Shown here: in pieces, positions 1 through 8,092 of the stretch | Position numbering within the stretch: position 1 is the stretch's first letter | Layout: each line of letters begins with the position of its first letter | From: an uncultured Anaerolineae bacterium | Lineage (GTDB): Bacteria > Chloroflexota > Anaerolineae > Anaerolineales > Villigracilaceae | Direction: 5' to 3' | Length of the DNA stretch: 26,300 nucleotides | Assembly (NCBI GenBank): GCA_903882765.1 | Contig: CAIRYE010000247.1 | Coordinates: 1 to 26,300, forward strand | Made by a program: the position numbers and the translations under genes | Notes under the pieces: generated by a model | What the model was told of the DNA's origin: nothing | Seen by the model: the letters and a program-made list of their open reading frames with translations, nothing else | Databases searched by the model: none

Positions 1-34
1 AAGCGTTCAAAAAGCCTACCTCGGTATCGAATAG
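1..34 (+). CDS. C-terminal end of probable branched-chain amino-acid ABC transporter ATPase (partial)
   Basis: Frame 2 of the first bases encodes S-V-Q-K-A-Y-L-G-I-E and then a TAG stop at 32-34. The ending V-x-x-A-Y-L-G is typical of the last residues of LivF/LivG ATPases, which energise uptake of branched-chain amino acids or related solutes. A strong intrinsic terminator starts 24 bases after the stop, as expected for the end of a plus-strand operon. Only ten residues are visible, so the family call is an inference from a short motif; the rest of the gene lies before the window. Confidence 0.4.
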   Translation, partial: SVQKAYLGIE

Positions 35-57
35 TTTTATTAGATTTTTTGACAGAA

Positions 58-89
58 AAAAAGTACAGGTTAAAATACCTGTACTTTTT
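58..89 (+). terminator. Intrinsic terminator upstream of cinA
   Basis: A 13-bp perfect stem pairs 58-70 (five A, then GTACAGGT's complement arm ending at 70) with 77-89 around a six-base loop. The 3' arm ends in five T, and the A-run on the 5' side would serve the opposite strand. It most likely ends the transcript of the ABC transporter gene that stops at 34, and it lies only 15 bases before the cinA start codon, so some read-through or a promoter inside it may serve cinA. Confidence 0.75.
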
Positions 90-104
90 ATTTGGAGATT
101 AACT

Positions 105-1193
105 ATGCCATCCGCGGAAATCATCACGATCGGGTCAGAAATTTTACTGGGCGAATTGGTCGATACCAATTCAGCCCACATTGCCAAGAGTTTACGCGCC
201 GCGGGCATCGACCTCTTTCGCCTATCCACCATCGGCGATAATGTTTCCCGCATCAGCCAAGCGATCCTCGAAGGTCTCTCCCGCGCCGATATCGTCATCA
301 CCACCGGCGGCCTCGGCCCAACCGTCGATGACCCTACCCGCGACGCGGTTGCCCAAGCCTTTGGCGTCAGCTTGGAATACCACGAAGAGTTGTGGGCCCA
401 TATCGACCAGCGCCTCAGAAACTTCGGTAGGATCCCAGGCGAAAACCAACGGAAACAAGCCTTCATCCCCCAAGGCTCTAAGATCATCCACAACCCAGTT
501 GGAACCGCCCCAGCCTTTATTGTTGAACAAGCCAACAAATGCGTCATCTCCCTACCCGGCGTACCATCCGAAATGGACTTCTTGTTGAAGAAGGAAGTCC
601 TACCCTACCTCATCACCAAATTCGACATCAAAGAGATCATCAAAGTACGTACGATCAAAACCTATAACATCGGTGAAGGAATGCTGGACGAAAAGATAAG
701 CGATCTAGAGCGCCTCACCAATCCAACCGTCGGTCTCTCTGCGCATTTTGGAATGTCGGATATTCGTGTCACAGCAAAGGCTTCCACCTTCGAGGAAGCA
801 AACGCTATGATCGACCAAATTGAGGCTGAACTGCGCAACCGCATCCCGGCGTACATTTATGGGGTCGATGACGAATCCATTCTAGACGCGATACTCGCAG
901 GCATACTCAAAAATGGCGAAAAAATAACCATTTTTTCCCCTTCAGTCCCGAAATTGGGTAAGATTGCCGATAAGGCACCCGAGTTGGTATATTTAGGCGA
1001 AAATGGAACAACTCCCTACTATTTTTCTTCCGTTCCTGATGAAAAATCTCAAGCAATGGTCATCGGTTTAATAGGTAACGGGGAAGAGAAAAGTATTCAC
1101 AGAATTTTCGCTGGAAACCCATCGTACTTCAAAGAATGGTACACCAACCAAACCTATTGCGAATTGCTCAAATTTGTTCAAGGACCTCAATAA
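105..1193 (+). CDS. cinA: CinA family protein with degenerate C-terminal amidase domain
   Basis: The N-terminal ~250 residues are a MoaB/MogA-like molybdopterin-binding fold typical of CinA (competence/damage-inducible protein A): G-S-E-I-L-L-G-E near residues 10-18, T-T-G-G-L-G-P-T-x-D-D around 66-76, and L-P-G-V-P-S-E-M near 150-157. In full CinA proteins (about 415 residues) a PncC-type nicotinamide-nucleotide amidase domain follows, with an A-E-S-C-T-G-G catalytic segment. Here only about 100 residues remain after residue 260; that motif is missing and only faint similarity to the end of the amidase is left. The protein may keep the N-terminal pyrophosphatase-like activity and lack deamidase activity. 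GGAG at 94-97 is well spaced from ATG 105. Codon use becomes more AT-rich after about base 900, which fits decay or replacement of the 3' part. Confidence 0.85.
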   Translation: MPSAEIITIGSEILLGELVDTNSAHIAKSLRAAGIDLFRLSTIGDNVSRISQAILEGLSRADIVITTGGLGPTVDDPTRDAVAQAFGVSLEYHEELWAHIDQRLRNFGRIPGENQRKQAFIPQGSKIIHNPVGTAPAFIVEQANKCVISLPGVPSEMDFLLKKEVLPYLITKFDIKEIIKVRTIKTYNIGEGMLDEKISDLERLTNPTVGLSAHFGMSDIRVTAKASTFEEANAMIDQIEAELRNRIPAYIYGVDDESILDAILAGILKNGEKITIFSPSVPKLGKIADKAPELVYLGENGTTPYYFSSVPDEKSQAMVIGLIGNGEEKSIHRIFAGNPSYFKEWYTNQTYCELLKFVQGPQ

Positions 1194-1229
1194 CCCCCTT
1201 GGTGCAATGAAACTGAAATACACAAGTTC

Positions 1230-1257
1230 TTGAATCTCGGCTATTGGGTGTTAGAAT
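1230..1257 (+). promoter_or_regulatory. Possible promoter before the small ORF
   Basis: TTGAAT (1230-1235) and TAGAAT (1252-1257) are separated by 16 bases and lie downstream of the cinA stop. Each hexamer departs from consensus, and the spacing is slightly short. It would start a short transcript that ends at the terminator at 1481-1512. Sequence resemblance only. Confidence 0.3.
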
Positions 1258-1288
1258 TGAACTATCCATAAAACCAAAGTAGGATGCC

Positions 1289-1495
1289 ATGCTACCTCAA
1301 AAACCTTATAGATCCACCTACAAGAAATTTGGTCTAATACCAAAGCGCAAAGACACGAGGGTTGACGCCGTTCCCGTCACTATTCAGACTTTCACTTTTT
1401 TTACTTTGTTGGCTCCACTTATGAAGTTCAATGGAGCACTGGAAATTGATGTTGATACAGAAAATCAAAAAGTAGTAAAGAGCCAGGCAAAATAG
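1289..1495 (+). CDS. Small ORF, 68 residues, unrecognised
   Basis: No family recognised. The predicted product is basic in its first 25 residues, has a short hydrophobic stretch (T-F-F-T-L-L-A-P-L) near residues 35-45, and a charged tail. GGA at 1282-1284 is only four bases from the start codon, so initiation looks weak. The stop codon at 1493-1495 lies inside the loop of an intrinsic terminator, so if the ORF is real, translation runs into the hairpin. It may equally be a chance ORF in a short non-coding transcript. A possible promoter lies at 1230-1257. Confidence 0.3.
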   Translation: MLPQKPYRSTYKKFGLIPKRKDTRVDAVPVTIQTFTFFTLLAPLMKFNGALEIDVDTENQKVVKSQAK

Positions 1496-1512
1496 CGCTT
1501 GGCTTTTTGTTT
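1481..1512 (+). terminator. Intrinsic terminator overlapping the stop of the small ORF
   Basis: AGCCAGGC (1481-1488) pairs with GCTTGGCT (1497-1504), eight pairs with one G-U, around an eight-base loop, followed by TTTTTGTTT. It is oriented for plus-strand transcripts, separates the cinA/small-ORF unit from the next gene, and argues against translation of the amidohydrolase starting at the ATG at 1499, which lies inside the stem. Confidence 0.65.
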
Positions 1513-1576
1513 AAGTCAACTTGACGAATCATACGAAAATGCGAAGTATATTCTAAAATTAGAACTAGGAGAAAAA

Positions 1577-3541
1577 ATGCAGAAAAGTGTAGATCTACTA
1601 TTATGGAATGCCCATATCCTCACAATGGACGAAGCGCTAAACCAATATCCCGATGGCGCTATCGCGATCAAGGGGGATTCGATCGTTGAAGTAGGAACAA
1701 AGGCAGATATTTTAGAAAAATATTCATCCGCAAAGTCGATAGACTGTGGCGGCAAAATTTTAATGCCTGGGCTGGTAAACGCCCACACACATGTTCCGAT
1801 GACGCTATTACGCGGCCTAGCGGATGACCTGCGGTTAGATGTTTGGTTGATGGGCTATATGATGCCTGTGGAACGAGAGTTTGTTACACCCGACTTTTGC
1901 CGGCTCGGCACTCAGTTAGCCTGCGCCGAATTTATTCGCGGAGGAGTAACTTGTTTTGCGGATATGTATTATTTTGAAGATGATATCGCCCAAGCTACCA
2001 GCGAAGCTGGTCTTCGCGGTGTCCTTGGTCAATCCGTGATGAAATACCCCACCCCCGATGCCGCCAGCTACGATGATTCGACCACCATGGCGAGGGAGTT
2101 CATCAAAAAATGGTTAGGGCACCCGCTGATCGTACCATCCATCGCTCCTCACGCCCCCTACACCCTTACCCCCGAAATTTTCAAAGCCGCTACCCAAGTT
2201 GCCGTAGAATTCGATGTGCCTCTACACATTCACATTGCTGAAACATCGTTTGAAGTAGAGAATATGCGCAACGAACAAAATATGCCAGTGGTTCCTTACG
2301 TAAAAAAGCAAGGCATTTTTGAAGCGAAGGTACTGGCGGCGCATTGTGTTCACATCGATGATGGTGAGATACATACCCTCTACAATTACAAAGCGGGCGT
2401 GTCCCATAACCCTTCTTCCAACCTCAAATTAGCGTCCGGATTTGCCCCCGTTCGTACTATGCTCGAAACCGGCCTCAACGTAGGCATCGGCACCGATGGC
2501 ACCGCATCCAACAATGATCTCGATATGTTCGAGGAAATGCGCTTAGCGTCCTTCATCTCCAAAGCGATCACCCAAGACCCCACCTCCCTGCCGGCTTGGC
2601 AAGTACTTTCAATGGCAACCCGCATCGGGGCGAAGGCCATTCATATCGGCAGCATCACCGGTTCATTAGAACCCGGCAAAAGGGCCGACCTAATTCTTCT
2701 CGAAACCAACGTTGTACACAATACCCCAAAATTTACCCGTGACCCCAACAGCGTTTATGCTCAGATCATTTATGCCGCCAAATCCACCGATGTAACCGAT
2801 GTGATGGTCAATGGCAAATGGTTGATGCAAGCCAAACAGTTGCTCACCCTCGATGAAGCGGTTTTGATGGAACAAGCCAATGCCTACGCGAAAAAGATCG
2901 ACGCATTCCTGATCCAAAGGGAACAATCGGTGTTATCCAAGCTGATCGCGCTCGGCGGTTCTACCGAAAGCGAGAGCTTTGAAGTGCAGCTAAAAGTTCA
3001 GATCGATGATCCAAAGAAGATCATCGCCGCCATCGATGAAAACAAGCTGCCGATCCTTTACAAAAAACATTACAAACAATACGATACCTACTTCAGCTTT
3101 GAATCCCCAGCCGAAGGTTGGCTGCGTTATCGCGAAGACGATATTGTAGACGAGGCTGGCAAGACATCCGAAGTTCGTTCCCGCCTTACCTTGCTTGGCG
3201 AAACCCACGAAGAATTTGCCGGCGACGCGTTGCTTTCCCGCTCAAGGTTCTTGGCACCCGCGACCCAGCCATTCCGCTTTTACCGAGAATACTTCAAACC
3301 CGCCTCCGAAAAACAGGTCGAAAAAGACCGCTTACGCTGGTCAGTCAAATTCAAGGGAGAACAATTTTTTATCAATGTCGACCAGCTCAGCACATCTGGC
3401 AAACAGTACTTCCTCGAAATAAAAAGCCGTACTTGGAGCCGCATAGACGCCCAAAAGAAAGCGTTACTCGCGGTAGAACTAATGGAGCTTCTTGGCGCTT
3501 CCAAGGACAAAATGGTTGAATTTGATTATTTTGAAATGTAA
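1577..3541 (+). CDS. mtaD: MtaD-like amidohydrolase (nucleoside deaminase family) fused to a C-terminal CYTH-like domain
   Basis: This 654-residue protein starts at ATG 1577, preceded by AGGAG at 1567-1571; an in-frame ATG at 1499 is rejected because it lies in a terminator stem. Residues 1-~435 match the 5'-methylthioadenosine/S-adenosylhomocysteine deaminase family of metal amidohydrolases: H70-T-H72 metal ligands, H219 with E222 (H-I-A-E), A-H-C-V-H, and D307 in G-T-D-G-T-A-S-N-N. In the family, these enzymes deaminate adenine nucleosides using Zn or Fe. Residues ~465-650 look like a CYTH (adenylate cyclase/thiamine-triphosphatase) domain: E469-V-Q-L-K473 in place of ExExK, Q501-x-D-T-Y-F506, L516-R-Y-R, and E614-I-K616 in place of EIE. 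The fusion could link deamination to handling of a phosphorylated nucleoside or polyphosphate, but this is inference; the exact substrate (MTA, SAH, guanine or other) cannot be told from sequence alone. A possible TTGACG -35 sits at 1521-1526 without a convincing -10. Confidence 0.85.
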   Translation: MQKSVDLLLWNAHILTMDEALNQYPDGAIAIKGDSIVEVGTKADILEKYSSAKSIDCGGKILMPGLVNAHTHVPMTLLRGLADDLRLDVWLMGYMMPVEREFVTPDFCRLGTQLACAEFIRGGVTCFADMYYFEDDIAQATSEAGLRGVLGQSVMKYPTPDAASYDDSTTMAREFIKKWLGHPLIVPSIAPHAPYTLTPEIFKAATQVAVEFDVPLHIHIAETSFEVENMRNEQNMPVVPYVKKQGIFEAKVLAAHCVHIDDGEIHTLYNYKAGVSHNPSSNLKLASGFAPVRTMLETGLNVGIGTDGTASNNDLDMFEEMRLASFISKAITQDPTSLPAWQVLSMATRIGAKAIHIGSITGSLEPGKRADLILLETNVVHNTPKFTRDPNSVYAQIIYAAKSTDVTDVMVNGKWLMQAKQLLTLDEAVLMEQANAYAKKIDAFLIQREQSVLSKLIALGGSTESESFEVQLKVQIDDPKKIIAAIDENKLPILYKKHYKQYDTYFSFESPAEGWLRYREDDIVDEAGKTSEVRSRLTLLGETHEEFAGDALLSRSRFLAPATQPFRFYREYFKPASEKQVEKDRLRWSVKFKGEQFFINVDQLSTSGKQYFLEIKSRTWSRIDAQKKALLAVELMELLGASKDKMVEFDYFEM

Positions 3542-3560
3542 ATAAACAACAAAAGAAGAA

Positions 3561-3596
3561 AAAAAGAGGCTTCCAAATTGGAAAGCCTCTTTTTTT
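3561..3596. terminator. Bidirectional intrinsic terminator between convergent genes
   Basis: AAAAAGAGGCTTCC (3561-3574) pairs with GGAAAGCCTCTTTTT (3580-3594) with one bulged A, around a five-base AT loop. Runs of A on the left and T on the right make it functional on both strands, for the amidohydrolase gene ending at 3541 and for mltG ending at 3599. Confidence 0.85.
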
Positions 3597-3598
3597 AC

Positions 3599-4741
3599 CT
3601 AATTATTACAACTATTCGATACGTGTTCTTCGAAGGTCTCAGCGAAGTTGTGGTAACCAGACCCATCGCATTTTGCTTGAAAATACAGAAAGTTCGATGA
3701 TTCAGGGTTCGCTACCGCGCTCAAAGAATCAATATCAGGGCTGCAGATCGGCCCAGGCGGCAACCCACTGTAGATGTATGTGTTGAAGGCGGAATCAGTT
3801 GACAGATCAGCCTTCGATAACGGCACCTTCCACCATGAATCGCTAGTACCCGGCACACCCACGGAGTACTGAACGGTGGGATCCGAATCCAACTTCATCC
3901 CCATATTCAGCCGATTGAGAAAGACCGATGCCATCATCGGCTGCTCCTCAAGCACCATCGCTTCACGCTGAAGGATGGATGCCAGGATCACAGCATCGCC
4001 TACGGTTAAACCTTGTTGCTCGAAAGAAGCCATCAGATCCGGCGTGATCACCTGTTCAAAACTATTCACGATCACCGCGATCATCTCCGCCGGCGATACA
4101 TTCCGTTCGAAGGTGTAATCACTCGGCAGTAAATAACCTTCCACCGAACCTCCTACAGGTATATAAGCAAACTCGCGCGAGCTATTTCGGGCTTCGTTCA
4201 GAAAATCTTCAGGGCTCATTTCTAAGCCAGATGTCGGGATGCTCGCCGCGATCTCCTCCAATCGCCAACCAGGTAAGATCACCAACCTGCCCTTGGTCGG
4301 TATCGGGTTCTGCAGTTCGGCAGCGATCTCGAGCGAGTTTTTTCCGCGGTCCAGCAAAAATTCACCTTGCTGAAGCCCAATATCTTTCCCGGAATAAGTC
4401 AGGTACGCTACAAACCCTTCTGAAGAGCGGATCAACCCGGCTGATTCCAGGTTTTGCGCGATAAGGTAGGCGGATTCACCAGGTTCGATCTTAAAGGTCA
4501 CAGAGGCTTCCGCCTCTGAGGCAACCGACAACAGATCGTTTTTTGCCAACAATACTTTTGCCGAATACTGGATCTTTTGTATCGGGCTAAGGTTTTCCGC
4601 CGGCAAACCAAATTGATCGATCGCAATCAACGGGATAATAAACACAACCAACACAACAACCGCGGCAAGCAGCAGCAACACGCCAAAACATCCCAGCGCG
4701 GGCATATACATTTTTCGTTTGTTCTTTTTTGTTCGAGTCAT
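3599..4741 (-). CDS. mltG: Endolytic murein transglycosylase MltG (YceG-like)
   Basis: The 380-residue protein has a basic N-terminus, one transmembrane helix at about 16-40, and a periplasmic/extracytoplasmic YceG domain. Diagnostic segments are E-G-Y-L-L-P-S-D-Y-T-F (about 201-211), L-A-S-I-L-Q-R-E260-A with the catalytic glutamate, V-F-L-N-R-L-x-x-G-M-x-L-x-S-D-P-T-V (273-290), and the Y-x-G-L-P-P-G-P-I-C-x-P stretch near the end. MltG cleaves nascent glycan strands at the membrane and is thought to set their length. Its ATG overlaps the ruvX stop by four bases (ATGA), so translation is probably coupled. It is the last gene of the minus-strand ligA-lipoprotein-ruvX-mltG unit and ends at a shared terminator. 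The ruvX-mltG pairing is common in bacteria. Confidence 0.95.
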   Translation of the reverse strand: MTRTKKNKRKMYMPALGCFGVLLLLAAVVVLVVFIIPLIAIDQFGLPAENLSPIQKIQYSAKVLLAKNDLLSVASEAEASVTFKIEPGESAYLIAQNLESAGLIRSSEGFVAYLTYSGKDIGLQQGEFLLDRGKNSLEIAAELQNPIPTKGRLVILPGWRLEEIAASIPTSGLEMSPEDFLNEARNSSREFAYIPVGGSVEGYLLPSDYTFERNVSPAEMIAVIVNSFEQVITPDLMASFEQQGLTVGDAVILASILQREAMVLEEQPMMASVFLNRLNMGMKLDSDPTVQYSVGVPGTSDSWWKVPLSKADLSTDSAFNTYIYSGLPPGPICSPDIDSLSAVANPESSNFLYFQAKCDGSGYHNFAETFEEHVSNSCNN

Positions 4742-5160
4742 AAATTTCTCTTGATCCGGGAATCTAAATAATCCTGCAATAGCACCGCCGCGGCCGAGCT
4801 ATCGTGATGACCCTGTCTTCTTTTTTTCGAAACACCCATTTCTATCTTATAGGCTCGGGCATCCTGAGTTGTAAGTGTTTCATCCCAAGGTATAACGTCT
4901 AACGGGGTCACGGCTTTGAGTGCTGCCATAAAATTCATCGCACGTCGTCCGGCGTCGTTTGGATCGCCATCTTCGTTATACGAAATCCCTACCAAGATCA
5001 TTTCGGCCAAATTTTCTTCCGCCAATTTTGCTATGGTAGCCGCGTCGGCTTCTTTGGATATGTGAGGTACAACACATAAGGAGCGGGCGGCTATGCCCAA
5101 CTCATCACATATGGCAATACCGATATTTTTGGTTCCGTGATCCACTGATAAGTAAATCAT
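4738..5160 (-). CDS. ruvX: RuvX/YqgF family putative pre-16S rRNA nuclease
   Basis: At 140 residues this is the usual length for the RNase H-fold YqgF family. The three acidic active-site residues are seen: D7 in V-D-H-G-T-K-N-I-G, E94 in W-D-E-T-L-T-T, and D120 in H-H-D-S-S-A-A-A-V-L-L-Q-D-Y-L. Family members trim the 5' end of 16S rRNA; a Holliday-junction resolvase role was proposed earlier. No clear Shine-Dalgarno precedes ATG 5160, so it probably depends on coupling to the lipoprotein gene 23 bases upstream. Its stop overlaps the mltG start. Confidence 0.93.
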   Translation of the reverse strand: MIYLSVDHGTKNIGIAICDELGIAARSLCVVPHISKEADAATIAKLAEENLAEMILVGISYNEDGDPNDAGRRAMNFMAALKAVTPLDVIPWDETLTTQDARAYKIEMGVSKKRRQGHHDSSAAAVLLQDYLDSRIKRNL

Positions 5161-5183
5161 GCTTGGGTTCTTTTATCCACCCG

Positions 5184-5972
5184 CTAAAACTTGATGCCGC
5201 AATCGTAGTTGATCAAGGGGGTATCGATCATATCGAGGATTTTGTGAGGGAAGCCTTGTTCAAAGGTATAGGTACGGCGGAAAAAACCACCCCATTTTGT
5301 GAACATAAGCATCGATACTTTTACTTGACGATCCTTCTCGATAAATTTCACCTTTGGTTCAATATCTGGAATAGTAAGTGCTCGGGCTTTTTGTAAAAGA
5401 TCTGGTTTTTTACCAAACTCCATTTGGTCGAGGTTATCAAGAACCGCTTCAACATCGTCGATATCGCAAAGCACAACATCGTCGTTGATTCCGGCATGCC
5501 AATATAAATAGAAGTTCGGTCCAAGCGCGTTGAACATCGCCAGTTGTAAAAAGCCTAGTTCGGTGCCATCTGTTTCAATACCATAGGTAAAGTCCAATGG
5601 TTTACCGGTTTCGAATTCTTTTTCATTCGTAAAGGGCTTCTGGGAAATTGGCAGGGAGTAAAGCAAAGGTTGCGCGCCTATCCCGCGGTATTGGTACACG
5701 TAATCGACTAAAAATCCTTCGTTTACTTCCAGCGTTGTCAATGACAAAATAAATTTCCCAACATTAAAATCTTCTGGCGATTTCACAGGAGCAAATTGAC
5801 GTAGGTTATCGGGGATCTTTAATTTTGAGTACGTAGTAGTGAACAACTCGTTCGAATTTTTGCACATGCGAACAAGCTTATCAGGGCCGGCCTTTGCGTC
5901 TCTAATTTTACAACCTGATAAAACCACCGCGAATAACGCGATGATCAGGGAAACTGCGACAGTTTTTTTCAT
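5184..5972 (-). CDS. Predicted lipoprotein, 262 residues, unknown function
   Basis: The N-terminus M-K-K-T followed by a hydrophobic stretch and V-L-S-G-C21 is a clear lipoprotein signal, so the mature protein should be anchored on the outer face of the membrane through Cys21. The remaining ~240 residues are soluble, with no recognised domain, no cysteine pair pattern and no repeats. It lies five bases after the ligA stop and 23 before ruvX, so it is co-transcribed with them; the SD-like AAGGA is embedded in the last ligA codons. Position in the ligA-ruvX-mltG unit suggests an envelope or cell-wall related role, but that is only context. Confidence 0.85.
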   Translation of the reverse strand: MKKTVAVSLIIALFAVVLSGCKIRDAKAGPDKLVRMCKNSNELFTTTYSKLKIPDNLRQFAPVKSPEDFNVGKFILSLTTLEVNEGFLVDYVYQYRGIGAQPLLYSLPISQKPFTNEKEFETGKPLDFTYGIETDGTELGFLQLAMFNALGPNFYLYWHAGINDDVVLCDIDDVEAVLDNLDQMEFGKKPDLLQKARALTIPDIEPKVKFIEKDRQVKVSMLMFTKWGGFFRRTYTFEQGFPHKILDMIDTPLINYDCGIKF

Positions 5973-5977
5973 GGAGC

Positions 5978-8059
5978 CTATCCTTGGTTCTTCATTTTGA
6001 TCAAATCATTCAAAGTTTCTTCTGAAAGGATCGGAACATTCAATTTTACTGCTTTATCGTATTTCGAACCGGGGTTCTCTCCAAGTACTAGGTAACTGGT
6101 CTTCGCGCTCACCGAATCCGTCACTTTTCCTCCAACCGATTCGATCAATTCCTTAGCCTGATCGCGCGATAATGTAGGAAGCGTACCAGTAACAACAAAG
6201 GTCAACCCCGCGAAAACAGCAACGCCCTCTTTTTGTTCTTTCCGAACAACCACAGGCCACAAGCCGGCAGCCTGAAACTTCTTCAAAACGATCTGATTCC
6301 GTTCCAAGTCGAACCAATCAACGATCGCCGTAGCGGTATTTGGCCCAACCCCTTCGATGTTTTGAAGTTCAGCCGCCGAAGCGGCAGCCAGCCCATCCAT
6401 CGATCCAAAATGCTCCGCTAGGTCTTTTGCCGCCACTTCGCCTACCCCCTTTATCCCCAATGCCGTAATAAAACGGGATAGCGGTTGTTTTCGCGAGGCG
6501 TCAATAGCGTTGATCAGGTTTTCCGCGATCTTTCCAGGCGGTTCGTTTTCTGTTTTGCGGTCCCGCTTGGTTAGAGCGGACATAATTTCAGCTCGGTTGA
6601 GGGTATATATATCGCTAATATCTTTGATCGAATCGTTCTCGATCAGTTTCTCAACGATCTTGATTCCCATCCCATTTATATCCATCGCCCCTTTCGAGAC
6701 AAAATGTTCGATCGTTCGCAAGATCTGTGCCGGGCAGCTTAGGTTGATGCAGTACCAAGCCACCTCGCCCTCAAATTGCTCCACCTGCTGCCCGCATTCC
6801 GGGCATACCGTTGGAATTTCGAAGGTTTTTTCCGATCCATTTCGCAAGTCGACCACTGGGCCGATCACATAAGGGATCACCTCTCCGGCTCGTTTGATCA
6901 ATACCCTGTCACCTACGCGAATATCTTTGTCGCGAATAAAATCGAAGTTGTGCAGCGTCGCCCGTTCTACGATCACCCCATTGATCTCCACAGCTTGCAG
7001 CTCAGCGTAGGGGGTAAGCACACCGGTTCTACCAACCGCCACACCGATTCCATTTAATCGAGTAGTAACCTCGCGCCCCGGAAATTTAAAAGCGATCGCG
7101 CCTCGAGGATCTTTGCCCACAAACCCCAGGTCGTTGAACAAGTTTTGATCATCGATCTTGATCACCATACCATCGGCTTCGTAACCAAGTTTGTCTCGCC
7201 CATTCTCCCAACTCTCAGTAAAGGAAATGGCTTGGTCGATCGTACCAAACTTTTGCGCCGCATCAGAAACGGGAAAGCCCAACGCCTTCAACCATTGCAG
7301 CAGCTCCCATTGAGTTTGCGGTATTTCACCGCCAACGTGATGCACGATCTGATAGCAAAGAATGGTCAGCGGTCGCTTCGCCGTGATGGCTGGGTCAAGC
7401 TGTCGCAGGGAGCCAGCCGCGGTATTTCGCGGGTTCTGGTAAGTTTTTTCCCCTTTTTCTTCCAGTTGTTTGTTCATCTTTTCAAAGTCTTTATTGTTGA
7501 TAAAGACTTCACCACGAACCACTAGTGTTTCGGGAATACTCGCAAGCAGGTTCTTTGCTCCAGATCCGTTTGCCAGCACCGGTATTTTCATCGGTATGGC
7601 ATTAATGGTTCGAAGGTTTTCGGTAATGTCCTCCCCGATCTCGCCGTCTCCACGGGTAGCACCCTGAATAAAAACATTTTTTTGATAATGAAGAACAACA
7701 CTGAGACCGTCAATTTTTGGCTCAACGACAAAGGAAGTTTTCGCCACCCTCTCGTCCATCTTTTTTACACGTTCAAACCAACTATAGGCGTCATCCCGAC
7801 CAAAAGCATTTGCCAAGGAAAGGATCGGATTTGGATGGGCTAATTTTGTAAATTTATCTGAGATCACACTCCCCACTCTTTGGGTAGGTGAATCCGGACG
7901 TATCCAGTCCGCGTGCTGCCCTTCAATTGCTCGCAGCTGGCGTAATAAGGTATCATATTCAATATCGCTGATCAATGGATCATCTAGAACATGATATCGA
8001 TAATTGTGTAAATTGATCTCTTCAATGAGCTTGATGTAGTGTTCGATAGTATTTTCCAT
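5978..8059 (-). CDS. ligA: NAD-dependent DNA ligase LigA
   Basis: At 693 residues this is full length for LigA. The order is: domain Ia with Y-x-Y-H near 21-23 and D-x-x-Y-D (32-36); adenylation domain with K115-I-D-G-L-S, the covalent AMP site; T-R-G-D-G-E-I-G-E-D-I-T-E-N; G-E-V-F; and K-I-D further on; OB fold with R-A-G-E-V-I-P; a four-cysteine zinc finger (C-P-E-C-G...C-x4-C-P); helix-hairpin-helix repeats; and a C-terminal BRCT domain beginning near G-L-T-F-V-V-T-G-T-L. It seals nicks using NAD+ in replication and repair. It heads the minus-strand operon. A TATAAT at 8071-8066 on the minus strand sits only six bases from the start codon, so an abundant leader is unlikely and the transcript may be nearly leaderless. 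The lipoprotein gene at 8093 diverges from it. Confidence 0.97.
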   Translation of the reverse strand: MENTIEHYIKLIEEINLHNYRYHVLDDPLISDIEYDTLLRQLRAIEGQHADWIRPDSPTQRVGSVISDKFTKLAHPNPILSLANAFGRDDAYSWFERVKKMDERVAKTSFVVEPKIDGLSVVLHYQKNVFIQGATRGDGEIGEDITENLRTINAIPMKIPVLANGSGAKNLLASIPETLVVRGEVFINNKDFEKMNKQLEEKGEKTYQNPRNTAAGSLRQLDPAITAKRPLTILCYQIVHHVGGEIPQTQWELLQWLKALGFPVSDAAQKFGTIDQAISFTESWENGRDKLGYEADGMVIKIDDQNLFNDLGFVGKDPRGAIAFKFPGREVTTRLNGIGVAVGRTGVLTPYAELQAVEINGVIVERATLHNFDFIRDKDIRVGDRVLIKRAGEVIPYVIGPVVDLRNGSEKTFEIPTVCPECGQQVEQFEGEVAWYCINLSCPAQILRTIEHFVSKGAMDINGMGIKIVEKLIENDSIKDISDIYTLNRAEIMSALTKRDRKTENEPPGKIAENLINAIDASRKQPLSRFITALGIKGVGEVAAKDLAEHFGSMDGLAAASAAELQNIEGVGPNTATAIVDWFDLERNQIVLKKFQAAGLWPVVVRKEQKEGVAVFAGLTFVVTGTLPTLSRDQAKELIESVGGKVTDSVSAKTSYLVLGENPGSKYDKAVKLNVPILSEETLNDLIKMKNQG

Positions 8060-8092
8060 AAGTCAATTATAAGTTCTAAAATGAGGTTAATT

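Noticed and set aside
1499..1576. An upstream in-frame ATG for the amidohydrolase
   Set aside because: It falls within the stem of an intrinsic terminator and has no ribosome site, whereas ATG 1577 has AGGAG and matches the family N-terminus.
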